Source: Betaproteobacteria bacterium
GTDB lineage: Bacteria > Pseudomonadota > Gammaproteobacteria > Burkholderiales > Rhodocyclaceae
NCBI GenBank assembly: GCA_016234745.1
Contig: JACRAR010000076.1
Location: forward strand, 1-64,000
DNA length: 64,000 nucleotides
Reading direction: 5' to 3'
Part shown: piece after piece, positions 49,452 through 60,270 of the stretch
Numbering within the stretch: position 1 is the stretch's first letter
Layout of the letters: the number at the start of each line of letters is the position of its first letter
Notes under the pieces: model-generated
Databases searched by the model: none
The model's input: only the letters and a program-made list of their open reading frames with translations
What the model was told of the DNA's origin: nothing
Position numbers and translations under genes: made by a program

Positions 49452-49820
49452 TCAGACACGCAGAAATTCGATGATGCTCATGAGTTCGGCACGCAACGGC
49501 AGGGGAGACATTGGCGCATGTTCCGGCAAATGCCTTAGCGCTGGCTTGCTGGCCGGTTCTTCCAGGCGATGGCGTGCGCCGCTAATGGTGAAACCTTCCT
49601 GGTAGAGCAATTCGCGGATGCGGCGCACCAGCAGGACTTCGTGGTGTTGGTAATAGCGTCGATTACCGCGCCGCTTGACCGGCCTGAGTTGAGTGAACTC
49701 CTGTTCCCAGTATCGCAGGACATGCGGCTTGACGGCGCAAAGTTCGCTGACCTCGCCTATCGTGAAATAGCGCTTGGCCGGAATGGGGGGTAACGGGTCT
49801 TTACTGTCGGATGTTGCCAT
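49452..49820 (-). CDS. MerR-family transcriptional regulator
   Basis: A 122-residue protein with an N-terminal MerR winged helix ([71 protein letters not shown]) and a short tail without metal-binding cysteines. This is the small MerR protein that commonly follows ihfA. Start ATG at 49820 overlaps the ihfA end by 20 bases. Its targets are unknown. Confidence 0.9.
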   Translation of the reverse strand: MATSDSKDPLPPIPAKRYFTIGEVSELCAVKPHVLRYWEQEFTQLRPVKRRGNRRYYQHHEVLLVRRIRELLYQEGFTISGARHRLEEPASKPALRHLPEHAPMSPLPLRAELMSIIEFLRV

Positions 49821-50115
49821 TGCTGTCGCGCTTGATATTTTCGACGGCAAGCTTGAGTTTCTGACTGGCGTGGAAGGTAACGACGCGGCGTGCGGTAATG
49901 GGTATTTCTTCTCCGGTCTTGGGGTTGCGGCCGGGGCGTTGCGGCTTGTCCCGCAATTGAAAGTTGCCGAAGCTCGAGAGCTTGACACTGTCTCCATTCT
50001 CCAAAGCTCCGCGGATTTCTTCGAAAAAGCTTTCGACCATGTCTTTTGCCTCGCGTTTGTTCAACCCGACCTTTTCGAACAGCAGATCGGCGAGTTCCGC
50101 CTTGGTCAATGTCAT
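49801..50115 (-). CDS. ihfA: integration host factor subunit alpha
   Basis: DNA-bending protein, alpha subunit of IHF, which also assists sigma-54 promoters. The 104 residues contain [79 protein letters not shown], the DNA-intercalating RNPKTGE arm included. Follows pheT by 30 bases, the standard location. Confidence 0.97.
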   Translation of the reverse strand: MTLTKAELADLLFEKVGLNKREAKDMVESFFEEIRGALENGDSVKLSSFGNFQLRDKPQRPGRNPKTGEEIPITARRVVTFHASQKLKLAVENIKRDSNGNIRQ

Positions 50116-50145
50116 TGTTCCCCCTGAATTCCTATTTGCTCTTGG

Positions 50146-52545
50146 TTAGGACCGCAATGCTGCATCAAACTTAATGGCCGCCAACTCGGTCAAGAGCTTG
50201 ATGGCCTCGTCAGCTTCGCTGTCCGCCAAAGTTTTTTCAGTATCTTGCATAACTATGTGGAAAGCAAGACTCTTTTTGCTTTGCTCAACCCCTTTGCCGT
50301 GGTAAACATCAAACAATTCGATGCTGCGCACAATATTCGGCGCACCTTCCCGCAAGGCATCCAATAGTTGCGCAACGGGTTGATCCCGGGCTACCAGCAA
50401 CGCCAAGTCGCGTTCCACTGAGGGGAAACGTGAGACTTCCCGGTATTGCGGCAGTGGCACATCCGTCAGAGCATCAAACTCCAGTTCAAAGACGACAGGG
50501 GCAGCATTGCCGAGACTGGCAAGTTCGTACTTTTGCACCCATTGCGGATGCAACTCGCCGATTATCCCGATCTCCTTTTCTCCGAGCATGATGCTGGCGG
50601 CGCGGCCCGGATGTAGCGCCGGATGCCTTGTTTTCAGGAAACGCAAACGTTGCGGTGCGAACATGATCTCGATATCGGCCTTGAGATCAAAGAAATCGAC
50701 TTGACGGGTGGTTTCTCCCCATTGTTCCGGCAAGGCAGGGCCGGAACAAAGCGCGGCCAGCCGGAGCGGTTGCTGAAAGCCGGCCACAGGTTCCGTTGCC
50801 GAGGCACGCCGAAAGCTGCGTCCGACCTCGAATACGCGGACTCGTTTGGTGCGTCGATTGAGGTTGTAGCTCAAAGTGCCAACGAGGCCGCCGATCAAGC
50901 CTGAACGCATGACGCTCATCTGGCTGGCAATCGGGTTGGACAACTTGATCGGATCGGAATTGGCGTAGAAATCGGTTTCCCAGCCGGCATCGACAAAACT
51001 AAAATTGACTACTTCCTGGTAGTCGCGTGCGGCGAGCTGGCGGCGCACCTGCATCGGCGTGCGCCGTTCCTCCGGCAGCAGCGGCATAAACAGCAGGCCG
51101 CTGGGAGTGGGGGAGGGGATGTTGTCGTAGCCGTGCAGCCGGGCGATCTCCTCGATAAGGTCTTCCTCGATCTCGATATCGTAGCGATATGACGGTGGCG
51201 TGACCACAAAATCGTTTGCTTCGCGCTGCATCGGGAATCCTAGTCCTTGCAGGAGTTTCTCGATTTGCGCGGGACTCAGTGGAATGCCCAGAACTTTGGC
51301 AGCGCGTGCGCTGCGCAGTTTGACCGGTGTGCGGGAGGGCAAATTGGCGGGGGAAACGGCTTCGATCACCGGACCCGGGCTGCCCCCGCAAATATCAAGG
51401 ATCAGTTGCGTGGCGCGCTCGATCGCGTTACGTTGCAGTTCAAAATCAACACCGCGTTCATAGCGGTAGGAAGCGTCGCTGGAAAATCCTAAAGCGCGTG
51501 CTTTTCCGGCAATTGCAACGGGTGCGAAGAAGGCGCTTTCGAGGAACAATTCCGTTGTGGTTATGTTGATTCCGCTGTCTTCACCGCCCATGATGCCGGC
51601 CAGCGCCAGTGCCCTGCTGCCGCCCTGCTCATCGGCAATCAATGCAGTATCCGCGGATGGGGTCACGATCTGTTCGTTGAGCAGCTTGAGTTGTTCTCCT
51701 GATCTCGGGAAACGCACGTGGATGCTGCCCGTGAGTTGCTCGTTGTCAAAGGCATGCAGAGGCTGGCCGAGTTCCAGCATGACGTAGTTGGTGACATCGA
51801 CCAGCGCGCTGATTGAACGGATGCCGCTACGTTCCAGACGGTGCCGCATCCAGCCGGGTGTCGGCGCTCCGGCATTGACCGCGCTGATGATGCGGCCGCA
51901 GTAGCGTGGACAGGCGCTGGGCGCATCGAGCACTATCTGGCGCTGCTTGTCATGGACGGCGGGAACCGCGGTAATGGCCGGCAGAAGCAAAGGCGCGCCG
52001 CTTAACGCGGCAACCTCGCGCGCGATGCCCTGCAGCGAAAGGCAATCGGCACGATTCGGGGTGAGTTTGAGGGTGAGCAACGTATCATCAAGCGTGAGGT
52101 GCTCGCGTATGTTCTGTCCGATCGGTGCGTCTTCGGCTAGGGTCAGCAGACCGCCATGATCTTCCGAAATGCCCAGTTCGCGCGCCGAGCAAAGCATACC
52201 GCTGGATTCAATACCGCGCACTTTGGCTTTCTTGATGCGCAACCCGGGCAATTCGGCGCCGACCAGGGCGCAGGGCGTCTTCATGCCAGCAGCGACATTG
52301 GGGGCACCACACACAATCTGCAGTGGTTCGCCCAAACCGGCGTCAACCCGGCAGAGCTTGAGTTTGTCGGCATCGGGGTGCTTTTCGACAGACAGCACCT
52401 GGGCGACCACGATGCCGGAAAAGGGCGGTGCCGCTGGCTGCATCTCTTCGACTTCGAGACCGGCCATGGTCAGCAGATGAGAAAGTTCCCCGCTTGCCAG
52501 TGGCGGATTGACCATGCTGCGGAGCCAGTGTTCGGAAAACTGCAT
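50146..52545 (-). CDS. pheT: phenylalanyl-tRNA synthetase beta subunit
   Basis: Beta subunit of the heterotetrameric PheRS; holds the editing and tRNA-binding modules. The 799-residue chain has the N-terminal EMAP-like tRNA-binding domain (VAQVLSVEKHPDADKLKLCRVDAG; PCALVGAELPGLRIKKAKVRGIESSGMLCS), B3/B4 editing domain (LVDVTNYVMLELGQPLHAFD), B5 (KVLGIPLSPAQIEKLLQGLGF), the catalytic-like core (FEVGRSFRR) and the C-terminal FDX-ACB domain (PSVERDLALLVARDQPVAQLLDALREGAP). Starts 11 bases after pheS. Confidence 0.97.
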   Translation of the reverse strand: MQFSEHWLRSMVNPPLASGELSHLLTMAGLEVEEMQPAAPPFSGIVVAQVLSVEKHPDADKLKLCRVDAGLGEPLQIVCGAPNVAAGMKTPCALVGAELPGLRIKKAKVRGIESSGMLCSARELGISEDHGGLLTLAEDAPIGQNIREHLTLDDTLLTLKLTPNRADCLSLQGIAREVAALSGAPLLLPAITAVPAVHDKQRQIVLDAPSACPRYCGRIISAVNAGAPTPGWMRHRLERSGIRSISALVDVTNYVMLELGQPLHAFDNEQLTGSIHVRFPRSGEQLKLLNEQIVTPSADTALIADEQGGSRALALAGIMGGEDSGINITTTELFLESAFFAPVAIAGKARALGFSSDASYRYERGVDFELQRNAIERATQLILDICGGSPGPVIEAVSPANLPSRTPVKLRSARAAKVLGIPLSPAQIEKLLQGLGFPMQREANDFVVTPPSYRYDIEIEEDLIEEIARLHGYDNIPSPTPSGLLFMPLLPEERRTPMQVRRQLAARDYQEVVNFSFVDAGWETDFYANSDPIKLSNPIASQMSVMRSGLIGGLVGTLSYNLNRRTKRVRVFEVGRSFRRASATEPVAGFQQPLRLAALCSGPALPEQWGETTRQVDFFDLKADIEIMFAPQRLRFLKTRHPALHPGRAASIMLGEKEIGIIGELHPQWVQKYELASLGNAAPVVFELEFDALTDVPLPQYREVSRFPSVERDLALLVARDQPVAQLLDALREGAPNIVRSIELFDVYHGKGVEQSKKSLAFHIVMQDTEKTLADSEADEAIKLLTELAAIKFDAALRS

Positions 52546-52556
52546 GATGAGCGAGT

Positions 52557-54009
<1,453 letters not shown>

Positions 54010-54021
54010 GTGTCGATCTCC

Positions 54022-54219
54022 TTATGCGTAGGGCATCATCGCGCGGACGGACTTCACGTCTGCGGCAACAACACCGGTCGTTCCGCGCAATTGGCGTTTC
54101 GACTTGGTGGTTTTCTTGGTCAGAATATGGCGCTTGAAAGCGGAAGCACGCTTGATGCTCCCGCCGGGCCGGGCCTTGAAGCGCTTTTTGGCGCCACTTT
54201 TCGTTTTCATCTTCGGCAT
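54022..54219 (-). CDS. rpmI: 50S ribosomal protein L35
   Basis: A 65-residue basic protein: [45 protein letters not shown], the L35 family. Start ATG at 54219 follows AAAGGAGATC. The 120-base gap from infC may hold the L20 operator but no clear element was identified. Confidence 0.97.
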   Translation of the reverse strand: MPKMKTKSGAKKRFKARPGGSIKRASAFKRHILTKKTTKSKRQLRGTTGVVAADVKSVRAMMPYA

Positions 54220-54339
54220 CGAAGATCTCCTTTTTGACATGGCACCGGGTGGACTTCGCTATGAAGACACTTGGATGACCCGCAGCCACTTGTTGCGTCC
54301 GTTCCGCAGGCGGAAATCACCTGCGCAACCGACGAATTG

Positions 54340-54867
54340 CTATTTTCCTACCTTCTTGCTCGGTGCCAGCACCATGACCAGCTGACGTCCTTCCATCTTG
54401 GGGAACTGCTCCACAACGCCGTAATCGAGCAAATCTGTTTTGACTCTTTCCAGCAACCTGATTCCAAATTCCTGGTGGGCCATTTCCCGGCCTCGAAACC
54501 GCAACGTGACCTTGGTCTTGTCGCCTTCCTGCAAGAACTTGATCAGATTGCGCAACTTGATCTTGTAATCGCCCTCGTCGGTACCTGGACGGAATTTAAT
54601 TTCCTTGACCTGGATCTGCTTTTGCTTGAGCTTGGCGTCATGGGCACGCTTGGCTTCCTGATACTTGAATTTGCCGAAATCCATCAGGCGGCATACCGGC
54701 GGCTGCGCCGTCGGCGCAATTTCTACCAGATCCACTCCTTTTTCTTCGGCTAGATCGAGCCCGGCACGTAGCGGCACGATCCCAAGTTGTTCACTATCCA
54801 GCCCGACTAAACGAATCTCGGGTGCGTTGATTTCCTCATTGACGCGGTGCGTCTTCTCTTGGGCGAT
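54340..54867 (-). CDS. infC: translation initiation factor IF-3 (ATC start codon)
   Basis: IF-3 keeps 30S subunits free and checks the start codon. The 175-residue protein reads from an ATC codon at 54867: [19 protein letters not shown] then [75 protein letters not shown] and [14 protein letters not shown]. No ATG, GTG or TTG occurs in frame until a GTG inside the N-domain (54777), which would remove 30 conserved residues. GGAG lies 9 bases before the ATC. A rare start codon is the known device by which IF-3 limits its own synthesis. Confidence 0.96.
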   Translation of the reverse strand: MAQEKTHRVNEEINAPEIRLVGLDSEQLGIVPLRAGLDLAEEKGVDLVEIAPTAQPPVCRLMDFGKFKYQEAKRAHDAKLKQKQIQVKEIKFRPGTDEGDYKIKLRNLIKFLQEGDKTKVTLRFRGREMAHQEFGIRLLERVKTDLLDYGVVEQFPKMEGRQLVMVLAPSKKVGK

Positions 54868-54894
54868 GGTTCAGTTCTCCAAATAAACAAAAAA

Positions 54895-56820
54895 TCAGGC
54901 CACCGCGTGCTTTGCACCGCGCACGCCCCGTTCCTGCTCCAGGCGTTGGATCAAAGATTCGGGAGACATCTGCCCGAGATCAAGATTGCCACGGGCACGT
55001 ACGGCGACCACCCCGCTGGCCTTCTCCTTATCGCCTACCACGACAAGATAAGGCCGCTTCAACAAGCTATGCTCGCGTATTTTATAGTTAATCTTCTCTC
55101 CGCGCAAATCCGATTCAACCCGAAAACCCGCTCCGCGCAGCTTATCCATCACGCTCTCGGCATAGTCGGCCTGCGCCTCCGAGATATTCATGACCACCAC
55201 CTGCACCGGGGCGAGCCACAAAGGGAAAGCGCCAGCATGGTGTTCGATAAGGATGCCAATGAAGCGTTCGAGCGAACCGAGCACCGCGCGGTGCAACATC
55301 ACAGGTGTGTGGCGCACATTATCCTCGCCCACAAATTCTGCACCGAGGCGTTGCGGCAGGGAAAAATCGAGTTGCAGCGTGCCGCATTGCCAGACACGTC
55401 CGAGGCAATCCTTCAGGGAGAACTCGATTTTCGGTCCGTAGAAAGCGCCTTCGCCAGGCTGCAGCTCAAAGGCGAGCCCTTTGGCCGCCAGCGATTCTGC
55501 CAAAGCCGCCTCGGCGCGATCCCATGCTTCATCCGAGCCGATGCGCTTTTCCGGACGAGTCGACAACTTGACCAGGATTTCCTCGAAGCCAAAATCCGCA
55601 TAAACCTCACGCAGCAGGTCGATAAAAGCCAGCGATTCGGCTTGTACCTGGTCTTCGGCGCAGAAAATGTGGGCATCGTCCTGCACGAATGCGCGCACCC
55701 GCATGATGCCGTGCAACGCGCCCGAGGGCTCATTCCGGTGGCAGGAGCCGAATTCTGCGAGGCGCAGCGGCAGTTCCCGATAACTCTTGATTCCCTGGTT
55801 GAAGATTTGCACATGGCCAGGACAGTTCATCGGCTTGACCGCATAGTCACGGTTTTCGGAAGAGGTCGTGAACATGCTTTCGTGATAGTTTTCCCAATGC
55901 CCCGACTTTTCCCAGAGGGCACGGTCCATCACCTGCGGGGTCTTGACTTCGCGATAGCCGTGCTGACCCAGGACGCCGCGCATGTATTGCTCGATTTCCA
56001 ACCAGATTTTCCACCCATGCGGATGCCAGAACACCATGCCGGGTGCTTCGTCCTGCAGATGGAACAGGTCGAGCTGTTTCCCGAGTTTGCGGTGATCGCG
56101 TTTTTCCGCTTCTTCCAGCATGTGCAGATAGGCGTCGAGATCTTCCTTCTTGGCCCAGGCCGTGCCGTAGATCCGCTGCAGCTGCTCGTTTTTTGGATCT
56201 CCGCGCCAGTAGGCACCGGCCAGCTTCATGAGTTTGAAGACCTTCAGCTTGCCTGTGGATGGCACGTGCGGGCCGCGGCAGAGGTCGACGAAATCGCCTT
56301 CACGGTAAAGCGAAACCTGCTCACCGGCAGGAATCGCTTCGATCAACTCGGCTTTGTATTGCTCGCCGATCGACTTGAAGAACTCAACGGCCTTGTCTCT
56401 GGCCCAAACTTCGCGGGTAACCGGAAAATCCTGTTTGGCCAGTTCTGCCATGCGCTTTTCGATTGCGGCCATATCCTCGGGCGTAAAGGGGCGCTGATAG
56501 GCAAAGTCATAGTAGAAACCGTTTTCAACGGTCGGACCGATGGTCACCTGCGCATCGGGAAACAACTGCTTGACTGCATAGGCAAGCAAATGCGCAGTGG
56601 AATGGCGAAGCACCTCGATACCCTGGGGATCCCTGTCGGTCACGATGGCCAGACTCGCGTCGTTTTCGATGCGATGCGATGTGTCGACCAGTTTGCCATC
56701 GCACAGGCCAGCCAGGGCTGCCTTAGCCAAGCCGGAGCCGATCGAAGCCGCCACTTCCGCTACTGTGATCGGTTGCGGGTAATCGCGTCTGGAACCATCT
56801 GGCAAGGTAATCGCCGGCAT
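54895..56820 (-). CDS. thrS: threonyl-tRNA synthetase
   Basis: Class II synthetase with an editing domain. The 641 residues show the TGS domain ([27 protein letters not shown]), the editing site [34 protein letters not shown], motif 2 ([35 protein letters not shown]), motif 3 ([33 protein letters not shown]) and the anticodon domain. ATG at 56820 preferred over a TTG at 56847. First gene of thrS-infC-rpmI-rplT-pheST-ihfA-merR. Confidence 0.97.
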   Translation of the reverse strand: MPAITLPDGSRRDYPQPITVAEVAASIGSGLAKAALAGLCDGKLVDTSHRIENDASLAIVTDRDPQGIEVLRHSTAHLLAYAVKQLFPDAQVTIGPTVENGFYYDFAYQRPFTPEDMAAIEKRMAELAKQDFPVTREVWARDKAVEFFKSIGEQYKAELIEAIPAGEQVSLYREGDFVDLCRGPHVPSTGKLKVFKLMKLAGAYWRGDPKNEQLQRIYGTAWAKKEDLDAYLHMLEEAEKRDHRKLGKQLDLFHLQDEAPGMVFWHPHGWKIWLEIEQYMRGVLGQHGYREVKTPQVMDRALWEKSGHWENYHESMFTTSSENRDYAVKPMNCPGHVQIFNQGIKSYRELPLRLAEFGSCHRNEPSGALHGIMRVRAFVQDDAHIFCAEDQVQAESLAFIDLLREVYADFGFEEILVKLSTRPEKRIGSDEAWDRAEAALAESLAAKGLAFELQPGEGAFYGPKIEFSLKDCLGRVWQCGTLQLDFSLPQRLGAEFVGEDNVRHTPVMLHRAVLGSLERFIGILIEHHAGAFPLWLAPVQVVVMNISEAQADYAESVMDKLRGAGFRVESDLRGEKINYKIREHSLLKRPYLVVVGDKEKASGVVAVRARGNLDLGQMSPESLIQRLEQERGVRGAKHAVA

Positions 56821-56914
56821 GATCAATTTGTCCGAAAAATGCAGCAAAATAAACGCGCGACCAGGACTCGCAATGCACTTCAGGCAGGGAGAGATGTTCT
56901 TGTCGCCGCAACCA

Positions 56915-56958
56915 TTTCACCATGAACAATTCGGGATAATGTTCACATCGCGGTGAAA
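56915..56958 (-). promoter_or_regulatory. imperfect leader hairpin upstream of thrS
   Basis: In plus-strand coordinates TTTCACC (56915-56921) pairs with GGTGAAA (56952-56958) and TGAACA (56923-56928) with TGTTCA (56940-56945), with an asymmetric internal loop (1 versus 6 bases) and an 11-base apical loop. It would form at the very start of the thrS transcript. Autoregulation by ThrRS binding to leader stem-loops is known in E. coli; the loop here has no threonine anticodon, so such a role is only a possibility. Confidence 0.45.
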
Positions 56959-56970
56959 TCAATGTTTCTC

Positions 56971-56979
56971 ATTATAACA
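56971..56979 (-). promoter_or_regulatory. extended -10 promoter of the thrS operon
   Basis: On the minus strand the sequence TGT-TATAAT is a perfect -10 box with an upstream TGn extension. No good -35 box lies 16-18 bases further. Transcription would begin near 56964, leaving a leader of about 145 bases before thrS. Confidence 0.6.
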
Positions 56980-57275
56980 AAAGCTTGTCAGAATCATTTG
57001 AACAAGAACCCTAGCTGGGATTCCAGGAGGGAGAACAAGCGCGAAACCGGTCCGGATTGTACAAACCTGGAGAGGTTGGCCACCGTGCTCAATTACTGCT
57101 GCTTGAGTACACGCGAGGGCGACTTCGTTGCGGCGGGCTGGGATAAGCAGGCGATTGCTTGAATTTTGGCGATGATCTTCGCTGACTACGTGCATAATGC
57201 CGTTAAAGCGGTAAAATCATTGACCTGACAAAGGGATAGCTTTGTGCTTGTGTTTCTATTTTCCTAAATGCTAGG

Positions 57276-57545
57276 ATGGCTTGGTTTCTTTACATGATCG
57301 AATGCGAGGACGGTAGCATTTACACCGGCATTACAGTGAATTTGACACAACGCTATCAGGCGCACGCCAACGGAAAAGGTGCTCGTTATACGCGTTCGCA
57401 TCCGCCTAGGCGCTTGTTGGTCAGTGTTGAATATCCTGACAGGTCGGCAGCATTGAAGGCTGAGCATGAGATGAAGCGGTTGAGCGCGGTCGAAAAACGT
57501 GCTTTCTGTAAGCAACAGGGTGTTTCAGTAAGGAAAAGCGTATGA
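57276..57545 (+). CDS. GIY-YIG nuclease-superfamily protein (YhbQ/UPF0213 type)
   Basis: An 89-residue single-domain protein: FLYMIECEDGSIYTGITVNLTQRYQAHANGKGARYTRSHPPRRLLVSVEYPDRSAALKAEHEMKRL. The two core tyrosine motifs (YMI and YTG), the Arg of QRYQAH and the Glu of KAEHEMK are those of the small YhbQ-like GIY-YIG family. Overlaps the next gene by 4 bases. Confidence 0.92.
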   Translation: MAWFLYMIECEDGSIYTGITVNLTQRYQAHANGKGARYTRSHPPRRLLVSVEYPDRSAALKAEHEMKRLSAVEKRAFCKQQGVSVRKSV

Positions 57546-57790
57546 CTTCAGAGGAACAACCGCGCACTCCCCCGGTCAATCCGCAGACCAGACTTCGCGA
57601 GTTGCTGGCTATCCCGGAACGTTTGCGCACGGATGCGCAGTGGGACGAAATCATTGAAATTGAGATCAGCATGGGACCGAAAAAACTTCCCGGCAATGCA
57701 GCCAAAACATCGTCCCAATCCCCCTCGCGCCAGCCGCAAGACAGGAAGCCGTCAGCGACCGGCAAGCATATGCGCAAGCGGCGCACATGA
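57542..57790 (+). CDS. small protein of unknown function coupled to the GIY-YIG gene
   Basis: An 82-residue hydrophilic protein. A proline-rich start (EEQPRTPPVNPQ) leads to a predicted helix (TRLRELLAIPERLRTDAQWDEIIEIEISMG) and a basic, Ser/Pro/Gln-rich tail ending KHMRKRRT. I do not recognise a family. The ATGA overlap with the upstream gene and the coherent amphipathic helix argue that it is translated. Confidence 0.6.
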   Translation: MTSEEQPRTPPVNPQTRLRELLAIPERLRTDAQWDEIIEIEISMGPKKLPGNAAKTSSQSPSRQPQDRKPSATGKHMRKRRT

Positions 57791-57830
57791 AAAAAGCTGA
57801 GCTATAGCATCAGCGTATCCGGAAGCAAAA

Positions 57831-58790
57831 ATGAAAAGCCGTGCTGTCGGTTTGTGGGTAGACAGCTTTCTGGCCGAGCGCAAAGTCCGCGCTAATTCGC
57901 TCATCATCACAATTTATGGCGATTCGATCGCGCCTCATGGAGGCACGGTCTGGCTCGGCAGTTTTATCCGTCTGGTTGCGCCGCTCGGCCTCAATCCTCG
58001 CATGGTTCGTACCAGCGTGTTTCGTCTCGCCAAGGAAAACTGGCTGGTCGCAGAGCAGAGGGGGCGGAAGAGTTACTACAGCCTGACCACTACCGGTCGG
58101 CGACGGTTCGAACATGCCTACCGACGCATTTACGATAAGCCTCAAACCCAGTGGTCGGGGGGGTGGCAACTGGTGTTGACAACCAGTGGCAAACTTACGG
58201 CGGCTCAACGCGAAGTCTTGCGCAAGGATCTGCTTTGGGAGGGCTACGGAATCATAGCCCCCGGTGTTTTGGCGCATCCATCGGACAGTAGCGATTCACT
58301 GTTCGACATCCTGCAGGGCAACGGTGTTCTCGACAAGGTTGTCGTGATGCAGGGACGAACATTACGACCAAGCACGAGTATCCCGCTGCAAGACCTGGTG
58401 CATGACTGCTGGAATCTCAAAGAAATCGCTGATGATTACATGCGTTATATCGAACGTTTCCGGCCATTGCTGATCAATCTGAAAGCAGCCCGTTCTCTTG
58501 ATCCCGAGCAATGTTTTGTTGTGCGCACCCTGTTGATGCACGAGTTCCGCCGAGTGTTGTTGCGCGACCCGCAACTTCCTCCGCAACTGCTTCCGAAGGA
58601 TTGGCCCGGCGATATTGCACGCCGTATATGCCGGGACTTGTATTGCGTCACCCAATGCGCGACGGAAAAATACCTGATGGAGCAACTGGAGACTACCGAC
58701 GGTGGATTGCCTGAAGCGGCGGATTATTTTTACGAGCGTTTTGGCGGACTCTCCAACAAGAATTGCCATCCGGAGGATGCTGCAGCCTGA
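57831..58790 (+). CDS. paaX: PaaX-family transcriptional repressor
   Basis: A 319-residue GntR-like regulator of the PaaX family, whose best-studied member represses phenylacetate catabolism and responds to phenylacetyl-CoA. I see the N-terminal winged helix (RANSLIITIYGDSIAPHGGTVWLGSFIRLVAPLGLNPRMVRTSVFRLAKENWLVAEQRGRKSYYSLTTTGRRRFEHAYRRIYD), the middle domain (WSGGWQLVLTT) and the C-terminal domain (FVVRTLLMHEFRRVLLRDPQLPPQLLPKDWPG). No paa catabolic genes are nearby, so its targets may be remote or may include the adjacent oxidase cluster. Confidence 0.88.
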   Translation: MKSRAVGLWVDSFLAERKVRANSLIITIYGDSIAPHGGTVWLGSFIRLVAPLGLNPRMVRTSVFRLAKENWLVAEQRGRKSYYSLTTTGRRRFEHAYRRIYDKPQTQWSGGWQLVLTTSGKLTAAQREVLRKDLLWEGYGIIAPGVLAHPSDSSDSLFDILQGNGVLDKVVVMQGRTLRPSTSIPLQDLVHDCWNLKEIADDYMRYIERFRPLLINLKAARSLDPEQCFVVRTLLMHEFRRVLLRDPQLPPQLLPKDWPGDIARRICRDLYCVTQCATEKYLMEQLETTDGGLPEAADYFYERFGGLSNKNCHPEDAAA

Positions 58791-58861
58791 TTCACTTGCA
58801 CTGCCAGCGCCACTCAAAATTCATATGCAACTGATGCGCTGCAGAGCAACTTATGGGATGT

Positions 58862-59251
58862 CTAGCGCGGGTCCGCCAGTTGCCGGATTTGCCGTCCGGC
58901 TTTTTTTGTCGGGCGTCCGCGCAGGTCTGCACCGGGAACAGGAGCAAGCTTGCGCATTTCCAGGGCACGTTGCCGCTTGGCCAGGCTCTCCGGGGTTTCC
59001 TCGTAGAGCAGGCGCGCTTCAACGGCCGGCAGGCGCTGGTCGTTGACGCCGGCGACCACAACCACAAAACGCTGATCGCCGCACGAAATATCGAGCATGT
59101 CGCCGCGCCGCACTTCTTTGGCGGGCTTGACTCGTTGTTTGTTGAGCAAGATCTTGCCGCTCTCGATCGCGGCCGCCGAAAGGCTCCGCGTCTTGAAAAA
59201 ACGGGCCGCCCAAAGCCATTTGTCTAGACGCAGAGGATCAGTGGAATTCAT
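58862..59251 (-). CDS. hslR: S4-domain RNA-binding heat shock protein 15 (HslR)
   Basis: Hsp15 binds stalled 50S subunits carrying a nascent chain. The 129-residue protein opens with an S4 domain (LRLDKWLWAARFFKTRSLSAAAIESGKILLNKQRVKPAKEVRRGDMLDI) followed by a basic tail (ESLAKRQRALEMRKLAP, GRPTKKAGRQIRQL). ATG at 59251 gives the family start. Convergent with paaX and divergent from the MoxR-type gene. Confidence 0.93.
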   Translation of the reverse strand: MNSTDPLRLDKWLWAARFFKTRSLSAAAIESGKILLNKQRVKPAKEVRRGDMLDISCGDQRFVVVVAGVNDQRLPAVEARLLYEETPESLAKRQRALEMRKLAPVPGADLRGRPTKKAGRQIRQLADPR

Positions 59252-59376
59252 CGAACGGGCTTTAGCTGCTGGAACACTGAAGATTGGCGTTAGTGAAAAA
59301 GGGTAATATCCGTGCCGGGTGGCGCATGGCCTAATTGTAAACCGTGTACTCCGGCATATTTTGGGAAAGGCATCCG

Positions 59377-60270
59377 ATGTTTTCAGACACTGACGAGGTT
59401 GTGGCGAGATTTGCGCAAGCAGGCTACATCGCCGACCATCAACTTGCCGCTTTGACATTTTTGTCGGTGCGTCTTGGGAAACCCATGCTCCTTGAAGGTG
59501 AGCCCGGTGTCGGAAAAACCGAAGTGGCGAAGGTACTGGCCAAGATACTGGGCACCGAATTGATCCGCATGCAGTGCTACGAAGGCCTCGATACGCACCA
59601 TGCTCTGTACGAGTGGAATTACTTGCGGCAGATGATAGAAGTTCGCCTCGAAGAGGCGCGTGGCGTGGCGAAGGAAGAGATAGGCCGCAACATCTTCAGT
59701 ACCGAATTCCTGCTCAAACGTCCATTGCTGCAGGCCATCCAGAGTGAAGGCGAGTTGCCGCCGGTCCTGTTGATCGACGAAGTCGACCGTTCGGACGAGG
59801 AGTTCGAGGCATTCTTGCTGGAAGTATTATCCGATTTCCAAATCACGATTCCCGAACTCGGCACGATCAAGGCGACACGAAAACCCTTCGTGGTACTGAC
59901 TTCGAACAGAACGCGCGAGTTGCATGACGCCTTGAAACGGCGCTGCCTCTATCACTGGATCAACTACCCGAAATTCGAGAAGGAACTTGCGATCGTTCGT
60001 GCCAAGGTGCCGGGTATCGATGAATCCTTGGCGCGCCAGATCTGCTACTTTGTCGAGCGACTGCGCGAACTTGACTTTTACAAGCGTGCCGGCGTCGCCG
60101 AAACGCTGGATTGGGCGCAGGCCCTGCTGTTTCTTGGCGTGGCAGAATTGGATGCCACGATCGTGGATTCAACCATGGGTTGCATTCTGAAAAGCAAGGA
60201 CGACCTAGAAAAATTCAAGACGCTCGATCTTGCTAAGCTTGTAGCCGATGCCAAGCAACAGAAGCCTTAG
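59377..60270 (+). CDS. MoxR-family AAA+ ATPase (CoxD-like)
   Basis: A 297-residue AAA+ chaperone: Walker A GEPGVGKTEVAKVLA (about residues 43-57), Walker B PVLLIDEVDRSDEEFEAFLLEVLSDFQI, sensor 1 VVLTSNRTRELHDALKRRCLYHWI. The strong similarity of this last block to CoxD, and a VWA gene directly after it, place it with the CoxD/CoxE pair that matures the active site of molybdenum hydroxylases such as CO dehydrogenase. GGGAAAGG precedes the ATG. Overlaps the next gene by 23 bases. Confidence 0.9.
   Translation: MFSDTDEVVARFAQAGYIADHQLAALTFLSVRLGKPMLLEGEPGVGKTEVAKVLAKILGTELIRMQCYEGLDTHHALYEWNYLRQMIEVRLEEARGVAKEEIGRNIFSTEFLLKRPLLQAIQSEGELPPVLLIDEVDRSDEEFEAFLLEVLSDFQITIPELGTIKATRKPFVVLTSNRTRELHDALKRRCLYHWINYPKFEKELAIVRAKVPGIDESLARQICYFVERLRELDFYKRAGVAETLDWAQALLFLGVAELDATIVDSTMGCILKSKDDLEKFKTLDLAKLVADAKQQKP

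Larger units (their letters stand above)
56821..57275. other. 455-base intergenic region between thrS and the GIY-YIG gene
   Basis: The left third is the thrS leader with a hairpin and an extended -10 promoter (listed separately). Beyond about 57000 I find no convincing gene: short open frames exist on both strands (for example 56959-57195 minus) but show no recognisable family. No tRNA or other known RNA was seen. Confidence 0.6.

Noticed and set aside
54847-56925. A 692-codon open frame on the plus strand opposite thrS
   Set aside because: It lies exactly antisense to thrS, which has all family motifs; the antisense product is His/Phe/Leu-rich without recognisable domains, a usual by-product of GC-rich codon use.
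56959-57195. A 78-codon minus-strand open frame in the thrS-GIY-YIG gap
   Set aside because: No ribosome site, no recognised motif, and it overlaps the thrS promoter region; left as unassigned.
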